Shown one piece after another: positions 26,601 to 39,404 of a stretch of 64,000 nt of DNA. The notes beneath the pieces are model-generated. The model saw only the letters and a program-made list of their open reading frames with translations. It had not been told where the DNA came from and did not search any database. Position 1 is the first letter of the stretch. Every line of letters starts with the position of its first letter. Source of the stretch: Paralvinella palmiformis (taxonomy: Eukaryota > Annelida > Polychaeta > Terebellida > Alvinellidae). The translations under genes and the position numbers were made by a program. Location of the stretch: assembly GCA_025642065.1 (NCBI GenBank), contig JAODUP010000924.1, positions 86,267 through 150,266 on the forward strand, written 5' to 3'.

Positions 26601-28110
26601 GTTCAAAACCCAGACTATGTTCCGAAGGGTGTTTTATTTTCATGTCATCTCATTATCATCAAAATGCACACGACTGGCCATAATACAAAGTTTATGTTTT
26701 ACGTTAGTCCTAAGAGCTAAAACTCTAATAGAGCTCATTGATGAGTGGACCATCAACTTCATGAAAAAAACAAGAAGCCAACAGACGGATTATATCAGAC
26801 AATCGACATTCATGCACATCTTATAGACTTACAATGAAATAATTAGTGCTGACCATATGAGCAGTTCAGTTTATAAAGATCTGCAAAAAGGATTTATTTC
26901 TTGGTATGGCATATTCTAGCTGTAAAAATGCTTTTCCCAATCAGCCACAAAAGCCAATATTTAATATTTAAAAAAAAACCTATAGTGCCATTTCACGTGT
27001 AGTGTTTCCACAACTTTTGCACCCTGACACAAACTGTCACCCACCACAACATGTGAGCCTATCATTCTGAGCCAGTCAATCAATACACCACATTTTGAGA
27101 AATATCAATTTCAGGCCAATCAACAGTAGGCTATAATCGATAGATGTGTCTTCCAGATGGCCGTTTAAACAATCAATAACTTCTTTCAGAGTCTGTTGGA
27201 TCAATTTTGAATTTATTTCTGAAAATCTGAGTTAGCGACACAAATCAGTGGCCTGACAAAAGGAGACAAAAGCGTTTTGTAACCCGACATTTCTCATTTC
27301 ACTGGTGGTAGCAATACATGTGCGTGCATGTGTGTCTGTGTATGTATAATTTACTGTTCTGTTAACCATAACACATCTTTATGCTTTAAATGTGAGATAT
27401 AATAATGGAAAAATTCCCAATACCCAGACAACACAAACATACAGTGTGATTAATTATCATTATTATTAATATTATTATGACAAGTATTTATATTTTTTAA
27501 AGATGACTTATGGGAGACATCTGCATTTCTAATTAGCAGCGAGTTAAAAATGATGCTTCATTATACATCACAGGAGTAAAATCTTTTTGTAAACGTGTGG
27601 CACAAACAAAACTATGAAACCAGGAAATTAAAACTGATAGATTTAGACTATGATGATGATTGATGTTTTACGGCCATGTTTTTGCACAAGGTAGGCTAAA
27701 TGGGCCGAGCGACCTCCAAAGGTAATGAGGCGAAGCGAAAGACGAAACAGCCTTCAGATATGCCCACGCCGGGATTCGAACACGGGTGGTAGTGATCTGT
27801 AGTCCAGCACGCTACCGCTAGACCACGGAGGCTACGAATAAGATACAAATATCTAATAACATGTGTTATTATAATGGTTAACAAGAAACTGGAAATCATT
27901 ACAAAATGTTATCATTACATCAACACTGTTGATGCGACACAAGTTGCAGTAAAAACAATAATAATAATTATCAATATTAATCATCAAGGGCCTGAAAATA
28001 AAGAAAATATTTATAGTTTACCATATAACTTCAATCACTTACATGCAAGTTAACCATACTGCAACAGTGCCAACACTGGCCAGGTAACCCACAATCACTT
28101 CCCAGGTCAT
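18831..28110 (-). CDS. SLC50A1: SWEET sugar transporter (SLC50A1 type), six exons, frameshift in exon 5
   Basis: Seven-helix (3-1-3) uniporter of the SWEET/MtN3 family; animal members carry glucose and related sugars across plasma or Golgi membranes. Exons in gene order: 28110-28043, 24555-24478, 23521-23398, 22542-22381, 21087-20967 and 18944-18831, all with AG/GT borders. Signatures: 'MTWEVIVGYLASVGTV', 'IPVCWKIIKKGSTNDVSFFPF', 'ATLWLKYGLFKNDDTLIYVN', 'SYGSPLAAM', 'AEVLRTQ' then 'STHCMPFTLSFGN' and 'LEWLLYGYLVDDLFIQ', and 'VPNFLGAVLGAVQLSLF'. The proline tetrad is present (IPVC, FFPF, GSPLA, CMPF). Expected length is 221 aa, the usual animal size. Exon 5 is 121 bp and needs 120: a base is gained between 'LRTQ' and 'STHC', so frame 0 runs into TAA. 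This is a real lesion, an assembly indel, or use of a weak alternative acceptor. Confidence 0.92.
19544..19570. repeat. (CT)n microsatellite
   Basis: About 13 CT repeats in the last SWEET intron. A similar CT tract lies at 26322-26343. Confidence 0.9.
19690..20076 (+). mobile_element. 3' end of a non-LTR retrotransposon (LINE) reverse-transcriptase ORF
   Basis: The open frame ending at TAA (19926-19928) encodes 'GFHLLSVPRVKTHAGTHVFS', 'VAVPTLQNLLSEHVKSSNS' and 'FYTHLKTYFFRLAYHS'. This is the C-terminal pattern of CR1/L2-like RT proteins (…VPRxKTxGxxxFSVxxPxLWNxLP…FKxxLKTxLFxxAY). The 3' UTR ends in an (ATT)n tail at 20060-20076. The copy is 5'-truncated and lies antisense in the last SWEET intron. 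Confidence 0.8.
20250..20390 (+). repeat. ~43-bp minisatellite
   Basis: Three to four tandem copies of a unit containing 'attgattaattcctgtactt' and 'gttcggcatgttct', with substitutions between copies. It lies in the last SWEET intron. Confidence 0.75.
21911..22043. repeat. 33-bp tandem repeat whose unit is a near-perfect palindrome
   Basis: Four copies of a 33-bp unit; within each, 'aatcctaaaca' and 'tgtttaggatt' form an inverted repeat around a 2-bp centre. Copies alternate 'acatgtg' and 'acaagtg' at the centre, so the higher-order period is 66 bp. It lies in SWEET intron 4. Confidence 0.9.
22685..22765 (-). mobile_element. 3' fragment of SINE family A
   Basis: Contains 'ttatggccgcttttgtgcgc', 'atggtaggccaaatgggcc' and 'cctccaaaggtaa', matching the 3' half of the reverse-strand copies at 7763 and 27650. 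The tRNA head is missing. Confidence 0.7.
23636..23673. repeat. (TA)n microsatellite
   Basis: About 18 TA repeats just upstream (gene sense) of SWEET exon 3. Confidence 0.95.
25364..25685. mobile_element. hAT-type MITE with 8-bp target duplication
   Basis: Ends are inverted: left 'cagacatggggtcaattc', right 'gaattgatcccatgtctg'. Direct 8-mers flank it, ataagtac (25356-25363) and ataagcac (25686-25693), with one mismatch. CAG ends plus 8-bp duplications are typical of hAT. It has no coding capacity and is rich in 'ggaattg' motifs. It lies in SWEET intron 1. Confidence 0.8.
27645..27840 (-). mobile_element. SINE family A copy
   Basis: Complete reverse-strand copy. The ATC-type tail (tgatgatgattgatg) is at the low end; the tRNA-like head with 'gggattcgaacac' (box B) and 'ctaccgctagaccacg' (box A) is at the high end. 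It is in SWEET intron 1, just downstream of exon 1. Confidence 0.85.
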
Positions 28111-30167
28111 AAGCCCTGCATGCAGCACGAGTCCAGCTTAAGTGTAGAAGGCCTGCTATGGCAGCCTACTAATTAGTCCTTTGATATGTATATTTAGCTT
28201 ATTCTGTCCCTGTAGAGAGTGATAGCGATGTGGCCCTCAGAAACTGTCATCTCAGCGTCTTGATCTGATCTGGATACCGTATGAGTAGTGGTACGAGTAG
28301 TGGTACAGCGTAGCTGGTAGGCTGGAACAATTAGGATTGGTTGTAAAGGTTACGAGATATTAGAGAAATGTAAACCTAAAACATAATATTAATCATAACA
28401 CACACACACACACACACCTCTATGCCATCCTAGTACAACTGGGCAATTGTGACAAATGATTTCCATGATAAACATGTGTTCATAACAATGGCTATAGACA
28501 GACCAGCTGTTTAAGCATGACATACTCTATTTATATTGAGCATAAAGTTCAAAATGCTGGCTTTTCATCTCCTAAATGGGTCCACTGGCTGTTTTTCTAT
28601 TATGTTGTCAGCTTTATCTGATTGATAGTGATGATGATGATAATGGTAATGATGAAGGCTTAAAATCAATATACCCAAATCTACTCATGCCTCACTTCGC
28701 TTCACCAACATATATGTATTGTATTTGTATGTTTTGATCCATCTGGGTATATGCATTTAATGCATTTGGGGCAAAATAAAATATTATTTAAATCAATATA
28801 CCAAAATCTAGTGGTGCAAAATAACAAAAACAGATCAACTTTTGCAAGTACAGCTATTGTACAATATCAGCTGTGACAATAAGAGTTTGAGATTTGGTTA
28901 CATAAACTAAAAAGGTACAAACACGATCCATGGTTGGCTTTCTCCACAGCAAAAAAGTATTTCTCCCCTGCCATGGGGGGGGGGAGAGAACACCTTTCAG
29001 CTGGGAAGAAATGGCAGAAAGTGGGGAGATATGGGAAGAAACTACCAGATGTGTTTATTTTAAGGTGCAGCACCATAACAACATGCAAACCATTTGTACA
29101 TTTGTACTGGAATACAATTAATTATTAATTTATTCATCTGTTTAACAAAATAGTGTTAAGAAAATTAACAAATATTCAAGATTTAATATGGGTATTCGAA
29201 ACACCCATATATGTGTTTAAATAATCATCCATCGCATATGTGAAGACACATCAAATGCAGAAACTAGGCCATGGTCATCCCCCACCTCTTCCCATCAATA
29301 TTTTGGCACTTCTTATGTAACCGAGTGAAATAATTTATTAACCAAACATATAGGTAGTGTATGGGTATATATTGAGACATCTTGGCAATCACTTTTATAT
29401 ATGGAATATTGTGTACATTTGGCCATAGCATAAATGGGTCTTTCAGCTATGGAATATTCAAAAATAACTCAGGAATATAGAAGACCAGAAGGAAGCCTGT
29501 AATATATATATATATGTTATCGTTAATCTGTATAATCAGGTAATATTTATATTACCTGAAATTTTGAACCGAAGCAACTATTCTCCCAATACATTCATCC
29601 AATCAAAAAGCAAGATAAACATAACTCTTATCAAAGGTGTTGTCGAGTCATTTAGTGTCAATGCAGGAGCGGCTACTACCTCAGGAATCTATACATAACC
29701 CAGTTATTGTATTTTATTCACAAATAAACAAGCATCTGGAGGTTTATAATAACTAATCTACAGATAAAATATCAAATGTCTCACAAAGATTAGGTAAACT
29801 TGACTAGTGGTACCAAACCACAACACCGGCATCGCAAGATGAGAAGTAATACAATTTATTTTGTATCCCGCAGCTGGTGCCAGCATGTGTAAATGGTGCA
29901 CACTTACACCATAGCTATCTACACTGACTATGTTATCATTCCATATATAATGGTAATGTACAATTATTTATAATATGGTTGATATAAGTTAACAGCTGGT
30001 TACTTGTTTACCAGGAAAGGAGAAACAGAATTAAAGCACAATAGGATATCTGTAGCTAAGATCATCTCTAGGAAGGTGTGAAATAAAAAGTGGCATTTAT
30101 ATAGCACCCTATTCAGCTAGAAACTGCTCTAAGATGCTTTACAATATTATTATCCCTGACTCAGACC
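28111..30167. other. 5' flank of SWEET and intergenic sequence
   Basis: No further exon, strong promoter motif or repeat family was recognised apart from a CA run (28399-28418) and a G-run (28975-28984). 30080-30150 ('gcatttatatagcaccctat', 'agatgctttacaatattatt') resembles the mini-element family. Confidence 0.4.
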
Positions 30168-30789
30168 TGTTCCAATCCAGCACGTATCTCAACTCCAGAG
30201 GAAGCATACAATGGATGCTGCCATTATAGGTGCAAAGCGTTATTCAAACACAGGCTCTCATTTTTATGGATGAGTGAACCAGTCGCCATAACTAATTGCC
30301 CTATCCATGTCAATTCAGCTTGCCTGGGGCCTAAAGCCTCAAAAACACATATAACTGGATTACCAAAGGCCAGGATCACAAATGCTAGACCCAGCTCAGT
30401 CTTCCTGGTTCACAGCACTGGTAGAATGGCCCTGCCTATGGCAAATTAGTGCACCACAGTTTGAGTTTATTTATTTATATCACCTTAATTTGAGATACAG
30501 TACTGTACAGGCAAGGAGCAGTATATTTGTGCTCTCTCTGAATTGTGTCAAATATTCTGGATCAGATTTGACCAAACGATAAAAATCAGCCTGACTCCTA
30601 TAACACAAGTTGGCATGGTATTGTTTGTATTATCAACCTAAGCAGGTTGCACCAGTAATTGCCAATGTCTTATCCAAATGTTCCAATATGGCTGACAATG
30701 ATTAATTTTAAGTGTTCATCTGTTGGTATTACACAAGAATCGTTGTTCAAAAATAAGATATCAAACACACTGAAAGACGGGACCGAAAG

Positions 30790-30844
<55 letters not shown>

Positions 30845-31652
30845 ATAGAGAGAGCATCCAGAATATAAAGGTAGATAAAACCGTTTGAATAATACTGATT
30901 GATTTTAACACATGTACAGACACACACACAGTCATTAGGATTCAAAACTGTCTGGGATGCTGCGATAACATAATTTAGGCAAGTGATTATATTTAAAGGT
31001 TGCCAATTTATTCGGTCATTTTCATATCACGTGTTGAATTGATACAGCCAACAGCTGTGTATATTTGATGAGATATAATACATGAATAAATATTCATGTT
31101 TGTGTATAACTGTATACATATATTCGCTATTAAAATATACAGATGTACTTGTATGATACACTTCATCCCAGTGGTTATATTTAATTTAGGTTTAATTAGC
31201 ACATTAGATCTATATCAATGTAAATTTGTAATCTTATTTATTGTATTTACTTTTTGTTCTCAAACTCAAAATGCTGGTAGGTTGGGGGAATTGTACAAAA
31301 TGTGCGTGCCCCCCCCCCATATATATATATATTACTGTCCTTTCTATCATTTTTAAGCCATCCACAGTATTCACAAGCTGTCCATTAATTTTGATAGATG
31401 CATAATTGGCTGACAAACACACACATGTATGAGGTGTAATTATATGCAGCAGTACTCTTGCAGTTAAATTAGGTAACTAATCATAATTACTCTATCATCA
31501 CCAAGCGATAACAACAAATGGTTTACTCATTGTCTAGAGAAATGTTATATCAAGATGTACGCTGAAACATTTAAGTATTTTTGTTTTCTTGTCTGATTGA
31601 GCAAGCAATTGGGATAATCTGCTTTTATTTAAAACCACTGGTGTATATATAT

Positions 31653-31699
<47 letters not shown>

Positions 31700-32014
31700 A
31701 CACATATATACATAATATTTATATATATGTGTGCGTATAATGACAATGTTAATATAATTGAAATACCAATTATATTAAAAAAATTAGCATTAGCAAATTG
31801 GGGAACCAGTATCAAAGTCTTCCTATTGGTCACTGTAGCTAACACCATTACCAAAAGAGAAATGTGAAACAGCCCTATTTGATACTGGGCAGCAAGTTTT
31901 TGTAGATAAATAAGCAAATACACAGGCTTCCTTGTTATTTCTTAGTTAAAGCCATCAGCTTTGTGGAAATAACAGAAAAGATAATAAATAAAATGGCTCA
32001 AATGGTACTTTATT
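30168..32014. repeat. 1.85-kb tandem duplication, copy 1
   Basis: Starts 'tgttccaatccagcacgtat' and repeats at 32015 with an offset of 1847 bp. No coding region was recognised. It contains a TA/TG tract (30793-30845), a C-run at 31308 and a second TA tract (31650-31693). Only a few substitutions and microsatellite length changes separate it from copy 2. Confidence 0.95.
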
Positions 32015-32636
32015 TGTTCCAATCCAGCACGTATCTCAACTCCAGAGGAAGCATACAATGGATGCTGCCATTATAGGTGCAAAGCGTTATTCAAACACAG
32101 GCTCTCATTTTTATGGATGAGTGAACCAGTCGCCATAACTAATTGCCCTATCCATGTCAATTCAGCTTGCCTGGGGCCTAAAGCCTCAAAAACACATATA
32201 ACTGGATTACCAAAGGCCAGGATCACAAATGCTAGACCCAGCTCAGTCTTCCTGGTTCACAGCACTGGTAGAATGGCCCTGCCTATGGCAAATTAGTGCA
32301 CCACAGTTTGAGTTTATTTATTTATATCACCTTAATTTGAGATACAGTACTGTACAGGCAAGGAGCAGTATATTTGTGCTCTCTCTGAATTGTGTCAAAT
32401 ATTCTGGATCAGATTTGACCAAACGATAAAAATCAGCCTGACTCCTATAACACAAGTTGGCATGGTATTGTTTGTATTATCAACCTAAGCAGGTTGCACC
32501 AGTAATTGCCAATGTCTTATCCAAATGTTCCAATATGGCTGACAATGATTAATTTTAAGTGTTCATCTGTTGGTATTACACAAGAATCGTTGTTCAAAAA
32601 TAAGATATCAAACACACTGAAAGACGGGACCGAAAG

Positions 32637-32687
<51 letters not shown>

Positions 32688-33491
32688 ATAGAGAGAGCAT
32701 CCAGAATATAAAGGTAGATAAAAACCGTTTGAATAATACTGATTGATTTTAACACATGTACAGACACACACACAGTCATTAGGATTCAAACCTGTCTGGG
32801 ATGCTGCGATAACATAATTTAGGCAAGTGATTATATTTAAAGGTTGCCAATTTATTCGGTCATTTTCATATCACGTGTTGAATTGATACAGCCAACAGCT
32901 GTGTATATTTGATGAGATATAATACATGAATAAATATTCATGTTTGTGTATAACTGTATACATATATTCGCTATTAAAATATACAGATGTACTTGTATGA
33001 TACACTTCATCCCAGTGGTTATATTTAATTTAGGTTTAATTAGCACATTAGATCTATATCAATGTAAATTTGTAATCTTATTTATTGTATTTACTTTTTG
33101 TTCTCAAACTCAAAATGCTGGTAGGTTGGGGGAATTGTACAAAATGTGCGTGCCCCCCCCCCATATATATATATATTACTGTCCTTTCTATCATTTTTAA
33201 GCCATCCACAGTATTCACAAGCTGTCCATTAATTTTGATAGATGCATAATTGGCTGACAAACACACACATGTATGAGGTGTAATTATATGCAGCAGTACT
33301 CTTGCAGTTAAATTAGGTAACTAATCATAATTACTCTATCATCACCAAGCGATAACAACAAATGGTTTACTCATTGTCTAGAGAAATGTTATATCAAGAT
33401 GTACGCTGAAACATTTAAGTATTTTTGTTTTCTTGTCTGATTGAGCAAGCAATTGGGATAATCTGCTTTTATTTAAAACCACTGGTGTATA

Positions 33492-33549
<58 letters not shown>

Positions 33550-33855
33550 TATATACATAATATTTATATATATGTGTGTGTATAATGACAATGTTAATAT
33601 AATTGAAATACCAATTATATTAAAAAAATTAGCATTAGCAAATTGGGGAACCAGTATCAAAGTCTTCCTATTGGTCACTGTAGCTAACACCATTACCAAA
33701 AGAGAAATGTGAAACAGCCCTATTTGATACTGGGCAGCAAGTTTTTGTAGATAAATAAGCAAATACACAGGCTTCCTTGTTATTTCTTAGTTAAAGCCAT
33801 CAGCTTTGTGGAAATAACAGAAAAGATAATAAATAAAATGGCTCAAATGGTACTT
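32015..33855. repeat. 1.85-kb tandem duplication, copy 2
   Basis: Near-identical to 30168-32014. Differences seen include 'ttcaaacctg' for 'ttcaaaactg', one extra A in 'gataaaaaccg', and TA-tract lengths at 32638-32668 and 33488-33536. It ends at 'caaatggtactta', after which the sequence is unique. Confidence 0.95.
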
Positions 33856-34850
33856 ATTTTTTGTAGCCGACTACTCCAAATGATTTATATAGTTTATAAT
33901 TTACTCCTTTACCACAAGTTATAAATTTAAAAGATAACCTTGCTGGATGAAAAACTCCTACTACAGTGCTACGGCCAGGATTCGAACATCCAACCTATGA
34001 TTAAAAGCTTAGTGTAACACACACACACATACACACTCATTAATATATAATTTCACTTTACCCATTTGGGGCTAATTTTTTAGTGATGTTTAGTGATTGG
34101 TGATTCATCTGACACACCTGATATAATAAAGGTATAAATAAGCTTATAAAATTTTATGTCCCCACAAAATGTCAAATGAAATGCTATCAAAACAGCCCAA
34201 GTCCTATTGTATATATCAATTGAGCTATATTACATATGGTAGGTATGTGGATCTCTTCCTGATCAGTTCCAGCCATTTTGTCAGCCTTTTCAATAGCAGC
34301 TGACGTCCGACACTACACGTCGTCTATTTTACAGTCCCCCATCGCCTATTTTATCAACAGAAATTTTTGTTTTGGCAAAAGTGGCCTAGAATACACCAAA
34401 TACTCCATTTCTGTAACTTTTTTAGGGGAGAGCCCCTACCCCCCCTTGAATGGGGAAGTGCCACTACTGTGTTAGTATGACTACCACTACCCCACGGCAA
34501 GCCCTTAACTACCCCCCCCCCACCCCATACCTCCCTCCAGTGACGGCGCTGCAATGACATCCCTAGGTTTTTACAGAACACCACATGTAAACTGCTGCCT
34601 ACTTTTTGTAAGGGGGATGTCTGCTCTATTCCATACATCCAGCAGTCCTGTCTGGCTCCACCACACAGACTATAGAGGGTATCCTTACTATATCACTTGC
34701 ATCCTTTGCCCTCCAAGCCACAAAAGCAGCAATAAAGTACTATGAAGGAGGTTCTCAGAGAAACGTTTGAGGGAGTGACTGCTGTGCTTGAAAATTTGTT
34801 GTCCACTTGAACAAAATACATTTTAAGGATGGTTTGGGTGACCACTGGGG
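33856..34850. other. Unique non-coding sequence with C-rich patches
   Basis: Contains a tRNA-like box B remnant ('ggattcgaacat', 33970), a CA run (34019-34030) and C-runs at 34438 and 34511. No gene was recognised. Confidence 0.4.
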
Positions 34851-35052
34851 CTTTTCTTGATGCAACGTTTTGACTCCACTGGAAGAGGCCACAGACTAAA
34901 TGCAGGGACAGAATGTTGTCACATTCAGTCATGTGGTGCCATGTGTGATTGGACTTTTCTTGATGATCATAAACTGCCTTGTAGACTCATTCCCCAGTAC
35001 AGAGATAATCACATTCAAGTGTTGTTTCATATATGTGGCGTGATTATTCAGC

Positions 35053-35250
35053 ATTTATTCCACGCCTCTGTGGTCAAGTTGGTAGCGCAATGGACCACAG
35101 ATCACTACTAACTGAGTTCAGATCTCGGCAGGACATATCTAAAGGGTGTTTCATCTTTGACTTTATCTCATTATCTTTGAAGGTCGCTCGGCCCATTTAG
35201 CCTACCATGTGCACAAAAGTGGCCGTAAAACACCAATCATCATCATCTTC
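35053..35250 (+). mobile_element. SINE family A inserted in the hAT-like relic
   Basis: Diverged head ('tggtcaagttggtagcgc', 'gagttcagatctc'), then 'gctcggcccatttagcctacc', 'gtgcacaaaagtggccgtaa' and an ATC tail ('caccaatcatcatcatc'). 'ttcagca' occurs on both sides and may be a short target duplication. Confidence 0.75.
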
Positions 35251-36011
35251 AGCACCATGCATTGTTCACAAAATACCTTGAACAAGGACCAACTTGTGGT
35301 GGGTTGCATGCTAGTGTATTGGCTGACTTGGTGTCAGTACTGGGGCAAGTTGAAATGCAGTTGTTGCTAACAGGACTGTGGATGAAGAAATTCTGTGCTG
35401 CTGCAGTGAACCAGATTGACCACGTCGAGGGGATTCAAGTCATAAAAAAGATTGTACAAGAGGTGAAGGACCAAAGAAACGCCAACAGATTTATTATGCT
35501 GTGCAACAGATTTCTTTTAGGGATCACCTTGATTAAGAAGAGAGCACTCTCCTTAGATTGGGTGAGCCACCTAAGGATATGTTTTGATACAGTTCAAACA
35601 AGCAATTATCAATGTCCTTCAGCAAAAGTATAAGAAGCACTTCACAGATGATCTGGAAATTTGATAGAGGCTAAGATTAGAAACGAAGCCTTCTAGATAT
35701 CACAGTGCGGATGCTGAAGGTATGACTAGTTATGTTCTGTGCTGCAAAACAGCAGGCAGTGAATGCACGCTCTATATGTTATCTCTTATGCAAGATGAGG
35801 GCCCAGGAGAACAAAACTTTGGACTATCTAGATGGATTAGAAAAGAAGGAAGAGATAACATTCTCATGCAAGTCATCCAAGTAGGGCAGAAACAAAGACG
35901 TAAGAGAAAAATAAAGCAGAACGAACAGGAAGATGATAAACTGAAAAACAGCAGACAAGAGAGACAGCTGTTAGAAAAAAGCCGGAGAAGAAACTTAAAG
36001 CTGTTGACATA

Positions 36012-36339
36012 CCATATATAGCCACATATAAGTCACACTTTTTATACCCTGAAATCAGTACCAAAATCGAGTATGTCTTATACATGGGTCAGACTAAAAA
36101 GGAAGGTATATTTGGCATATTTTATGGGAAAATACAATAATATTGTTTTTCAACTTTAATAATGAATATATGAACAATAAAGAAATTTATTAGGTGTGTT
36201 TTCTCAGTTGTCTTTTGATGCCAAACTTAAATATTGTTAAATATTGTTAATAATTTGGTGTGTCTTAAATGCAGGTTTGACTCCAGGGTGCTCATTGGTA
36301 TTAGAAACAGGTGTGTCTTATACGCGAGTATATATACGG
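36012..36339. mobile_element. TA-flanked MITE (Tc1/mariner-like)
   Basis: The left end 'ccatatatagccacatata' and the right end (reverse complement 'ccgtatatatactcgcgtat') form imperfect terminal inverted repeats continuing into 'aag(t/a)cacac'. TA dinucleotides flank both ends (36010-36011, 36340-36341). There is no coding capacity. Excising it restores an open frame across the junction in the surrounding relic. Confidence 0.65.
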
Positions 36340-36927
36340 TAGCTAAAATTGGTGGAGAATTTCCTGATGGTAAGCAGGAAGAAATCAGAGGATTGTTTGA
36401 AGAGAAAGTTCCTCATGTGGCATTTGAAGAAGGAAATCCAATTCTTTATAATGACCAAATTGAAAAAAATTAAAGCCAAAGGAAATAAGTGGTTCTGGCA
36501 TACTGGTCATAATCTGATAAATATGAAGATGCAACTGACTGCCAATGCCATGTCTATTTTCCAGTTGGTAGCCAACCTTGTTCTGGATGATCTTACTAGA
36601 TATGGGGTATTGATATTCAGTATTCGAATACCAACTTCACAGTATTCATATTAGAATATCTTGGGGGGGAAAAGGCAAAGAATTTGTATACTTTACAAAG
36701 TATTCAGATTCCGAATACTTTCAAGAATACCTGTGAAAATATTTGCTCATAAGTGTCCGTTAATAATAAAAGCACAAAACACAAGACAAACTGGGTATCT
36801 AAGATACAACAAAGTTGACTACACATGATCGCAACTTTCTTGAATTTTGGAAGTTCTGACTCCATCTGAAGAGGCCACAGAATATTGTCACATCCAATTA
36901 TTTGGTGCCATGTGTGATTGGACTTAA

Positions 36928-37514
36928 AGGGATAGTCCACCCTCAGAAATGTTTATTAGGACTAATACAGCTATACTCACAAATATCATAAATAATGCCA
37001 AATGTGTAAATGATCACCCACATCTTAAATAATCCAGTTCAAAGTGCTGATTAATTGACTTTTAATGGCCTGTGGGTGCTGCCATTTTGAAGATAGACAG
37101 AGACCGGAAGTCTTTAGAGCCCATACAAAAGCATGTAAACAAGTGTGAGCAAAGAATGATTCCAGAATGTAACACAACTGCATTGTTAAAATTATGTTAT
37201 GAATGACATACAACCATATCAGTTTGAGCCGGAAGGAACCTGACAGGAGGAAGATGATTCAAAATGGCTCAGATATTAACGCTCAAGAGAAACTATAATC
37301 TGCATCAGTATAAAGATCGCTGATGTGATGTCAGAGCATTTCAGTTTGCTCCTTCCCGCCTTCCGGTGTAGCCGTAATGGCAGCCCTCCAGTGATTTGGA
37401 TTATTTCCCTATATCTATGATATCAAGTTATTTCGTGATTATTAATATGGAATTTTTGGTTACTGTTTAAAGCATTACATATGTAAAAATATTTTTGGAG
37501 GGTGGACTGTTCCT
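36928..37514. mobile_element. TTAA-flanked MITE
   Basis: 'TTAA' at 36924-36927 and 37515-37518 brackets ends that are inverted repeats: 'agggatagtccaccctc' on the left and 'gagggtggactgttcct' on the right. The TTAA target is typical of piggyBac-like transposition. It is ~587 bp with no transposase, inserted in the hAT-like relic. Confidence 0.75.
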
Positions 37515-37740
37515 TTAAGGCTGCATCGAACAATAGCCATTCCAGATATCACTGGTCTGCTCACAGCTTTGAAGAAATCTGTGAAAAATCTACTAACACA
37601 ATTCAAGTCCTGTCCACTGTTCAGATTATCTGCTGCTCTAGACCCACATTTCAAGCTACAGTGGTATGCACCATGTAGTGAGCCAGATATAGAAACATCA
37701 TTAACATGTGCACTATTGAAGGCTGAATTAATGTAAACAT

Positions 37741-39400
37741 CAGTGGATGATATTTCTACTCAGTCTGTTGATCCAGCAACAGCACCTTCATGTAAGAAAT
37801 CAAAACTGTTCAGTTTCATGTTGTATGTATAGGCATCTCCGGCAGACAGCTTTGGGGATGGTTAATTACACGTGGGTTTTGATCCTTTGTTAACTCCAAC
37901 TATCACTTTATTTAATTTATTGCCGATCCCACAATCATGATAGGCACCTAATGCCCCTGACAGTTTGTCAATCAATTCACAAATTACCGGAAACATTCCA
38001 TGGTCAGTGTATGGCAGTAATAGTGGAGGCGGATAAATAGTGGGCATTATCATGGCAGTAAATTGGGTCCCTATCAAAAATTGGTGTTTTAAAGTATTCT
38101 AAGTATACTTTCAAAAATAGTCTGCCTTCTGCTAGTTACAAAAAAAATGAAATAAGTAGTTGCCACCTATTAGTATTATCATTTCAGATGTTTATAAAGA
38201 AATCTTGATTTTTAAGAAAGATACTAGCATTTTACTTTTAGTGAAAAAAAAACCTATCAAATTATGGTCACACAGTTGTATCTAATGCAAACACTGCGAT
38301 AATAGAACCCAAATCGTGGTAAGTTAGAAACATATTAAATGCCACATCTTCCTTAATATTATAATAAGTTAATAAATACTCAACAAAATCACGATATATC
38401 TAGACTAGAGCCGGAGTAGAGGGTCTAGATCTATTACTGCATCTATTTGTCTCATTTTAAAGGGTTTTTAGATCTCCTTCCACTTATATTGAAAATTGTA
38501 GTTTTTGAAGGTTTGGCTCACAATACTAACATATGGTTTGATCTCCTCGCACTCACTGTTGACAATTTTATCACAAAAAGTTTAAAATGGCACATTTGTC
38601 ATTTTCGAACTAGACTATAATTCCACGTAACATATGGTCGTACACACACAAAAAGTACGTGTAACGATCATAACATGTATATAATATGGATAACGTTTAG
38701 ATCTAAAGACCAAAACTAAATTATTCAATCAAGATTCACGCATACAGTGATACACTGAAGTGACTGATCACTAACTGAGATAGATCAGACTAGATTTAGT
38801 CTACACAGTCCCGGAGTGACTGACACTGATTATATGAAAGTCGCCATAATGAAAATAAATCGACAATTAGTTTTTAAATAAATACCTTACATATATCAAC
38901 AGAATAGCATTATTATCTCCATTACATACTTATTTTGAAATTCCCGTCAACACCAAAACAATCGATGACTACTTCTGCTTCTACGAACACACGATATTTA
39001 CACGCGACAAGTAAATGTTACAAGGAATCTGATTGGACAATGCCGCGAATCTTTCGTGACGTTTTAATGTAGGTATTTTTGGAAACTTGGGAAAGTCGTG
39101 CCATCAATGTGTGACAACAAAAACAGAAGAAAAAATGCAGCAGAGAGAAGTGTACGAACACAAATATCTGCGAGTCTTCACACTCAGAAATGTTATGATT
39201 TAGTTTATTGAAGTAAACGCACCTGCGGTAAAAGGTTCCCATAGTCGTTGCTCTTATCATTCATTGCCTAGGGCTAGGTTCGGTTTACTGACGAGACTAC
39301 TGAAGAGGGAAAATAGGTTTATCAGTCCCTCCATTAAAATATGTTCCTCCCGTATTACAGTAAAATTATTTAGACCATTTCTTTGCAATGCTTATGGCTG
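37741..39400. other. Non-coding interval
   Basis: No gene or repeat family recognised. 'ctagatct/tctagac' palindromic bits occur near 38395-38430. Confidence 0.35.
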
Positions 39401-39404
39401 TTAA

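Larger units (their letters stand above)
34850..37740 (+). pseudogene. Decayed hAT-like transposase region broken by later insertions
   Basis: Discontinuous coding remnants on the + strand. The best is 37558-37735, where 'LKKSVKNLLTQFKSCPLF' and 'LSAALDPHFKLQWYA' match the C-terminal (LLDPRFK) region of hAT/ZBED-type transposases. Upstream pieces include an open stretch at 35262-35633 and a basic, Lys/Arg/Gln-rich probable coiled coil at 35800-36010. The latter continues past an inserted MITE into 'KIGGEFPDGKQEEIRGLF' at 36343. A ~75 bp segment near 34870 ('gaagaggccacag' … 'ggtgccatgtgtgattggac') recurs at 36867. Frameshifts and stops are common. Treating all pieces as one element is inference; only the 3' piece has a clear family signature. 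Confidence 0.5.

Noticed and set aside
28867..29128. Small overlapping open frames on both strands around a G-run
   Set aside because: Low-complexity and mutually overlapping, with no domain or splice support.
39018..39260. 80-codon minus-strand open frame starting 'MIRATTMGTFYRR'
   Set aside because: No recognisable domain, no splice or repeat support; treated as chance.
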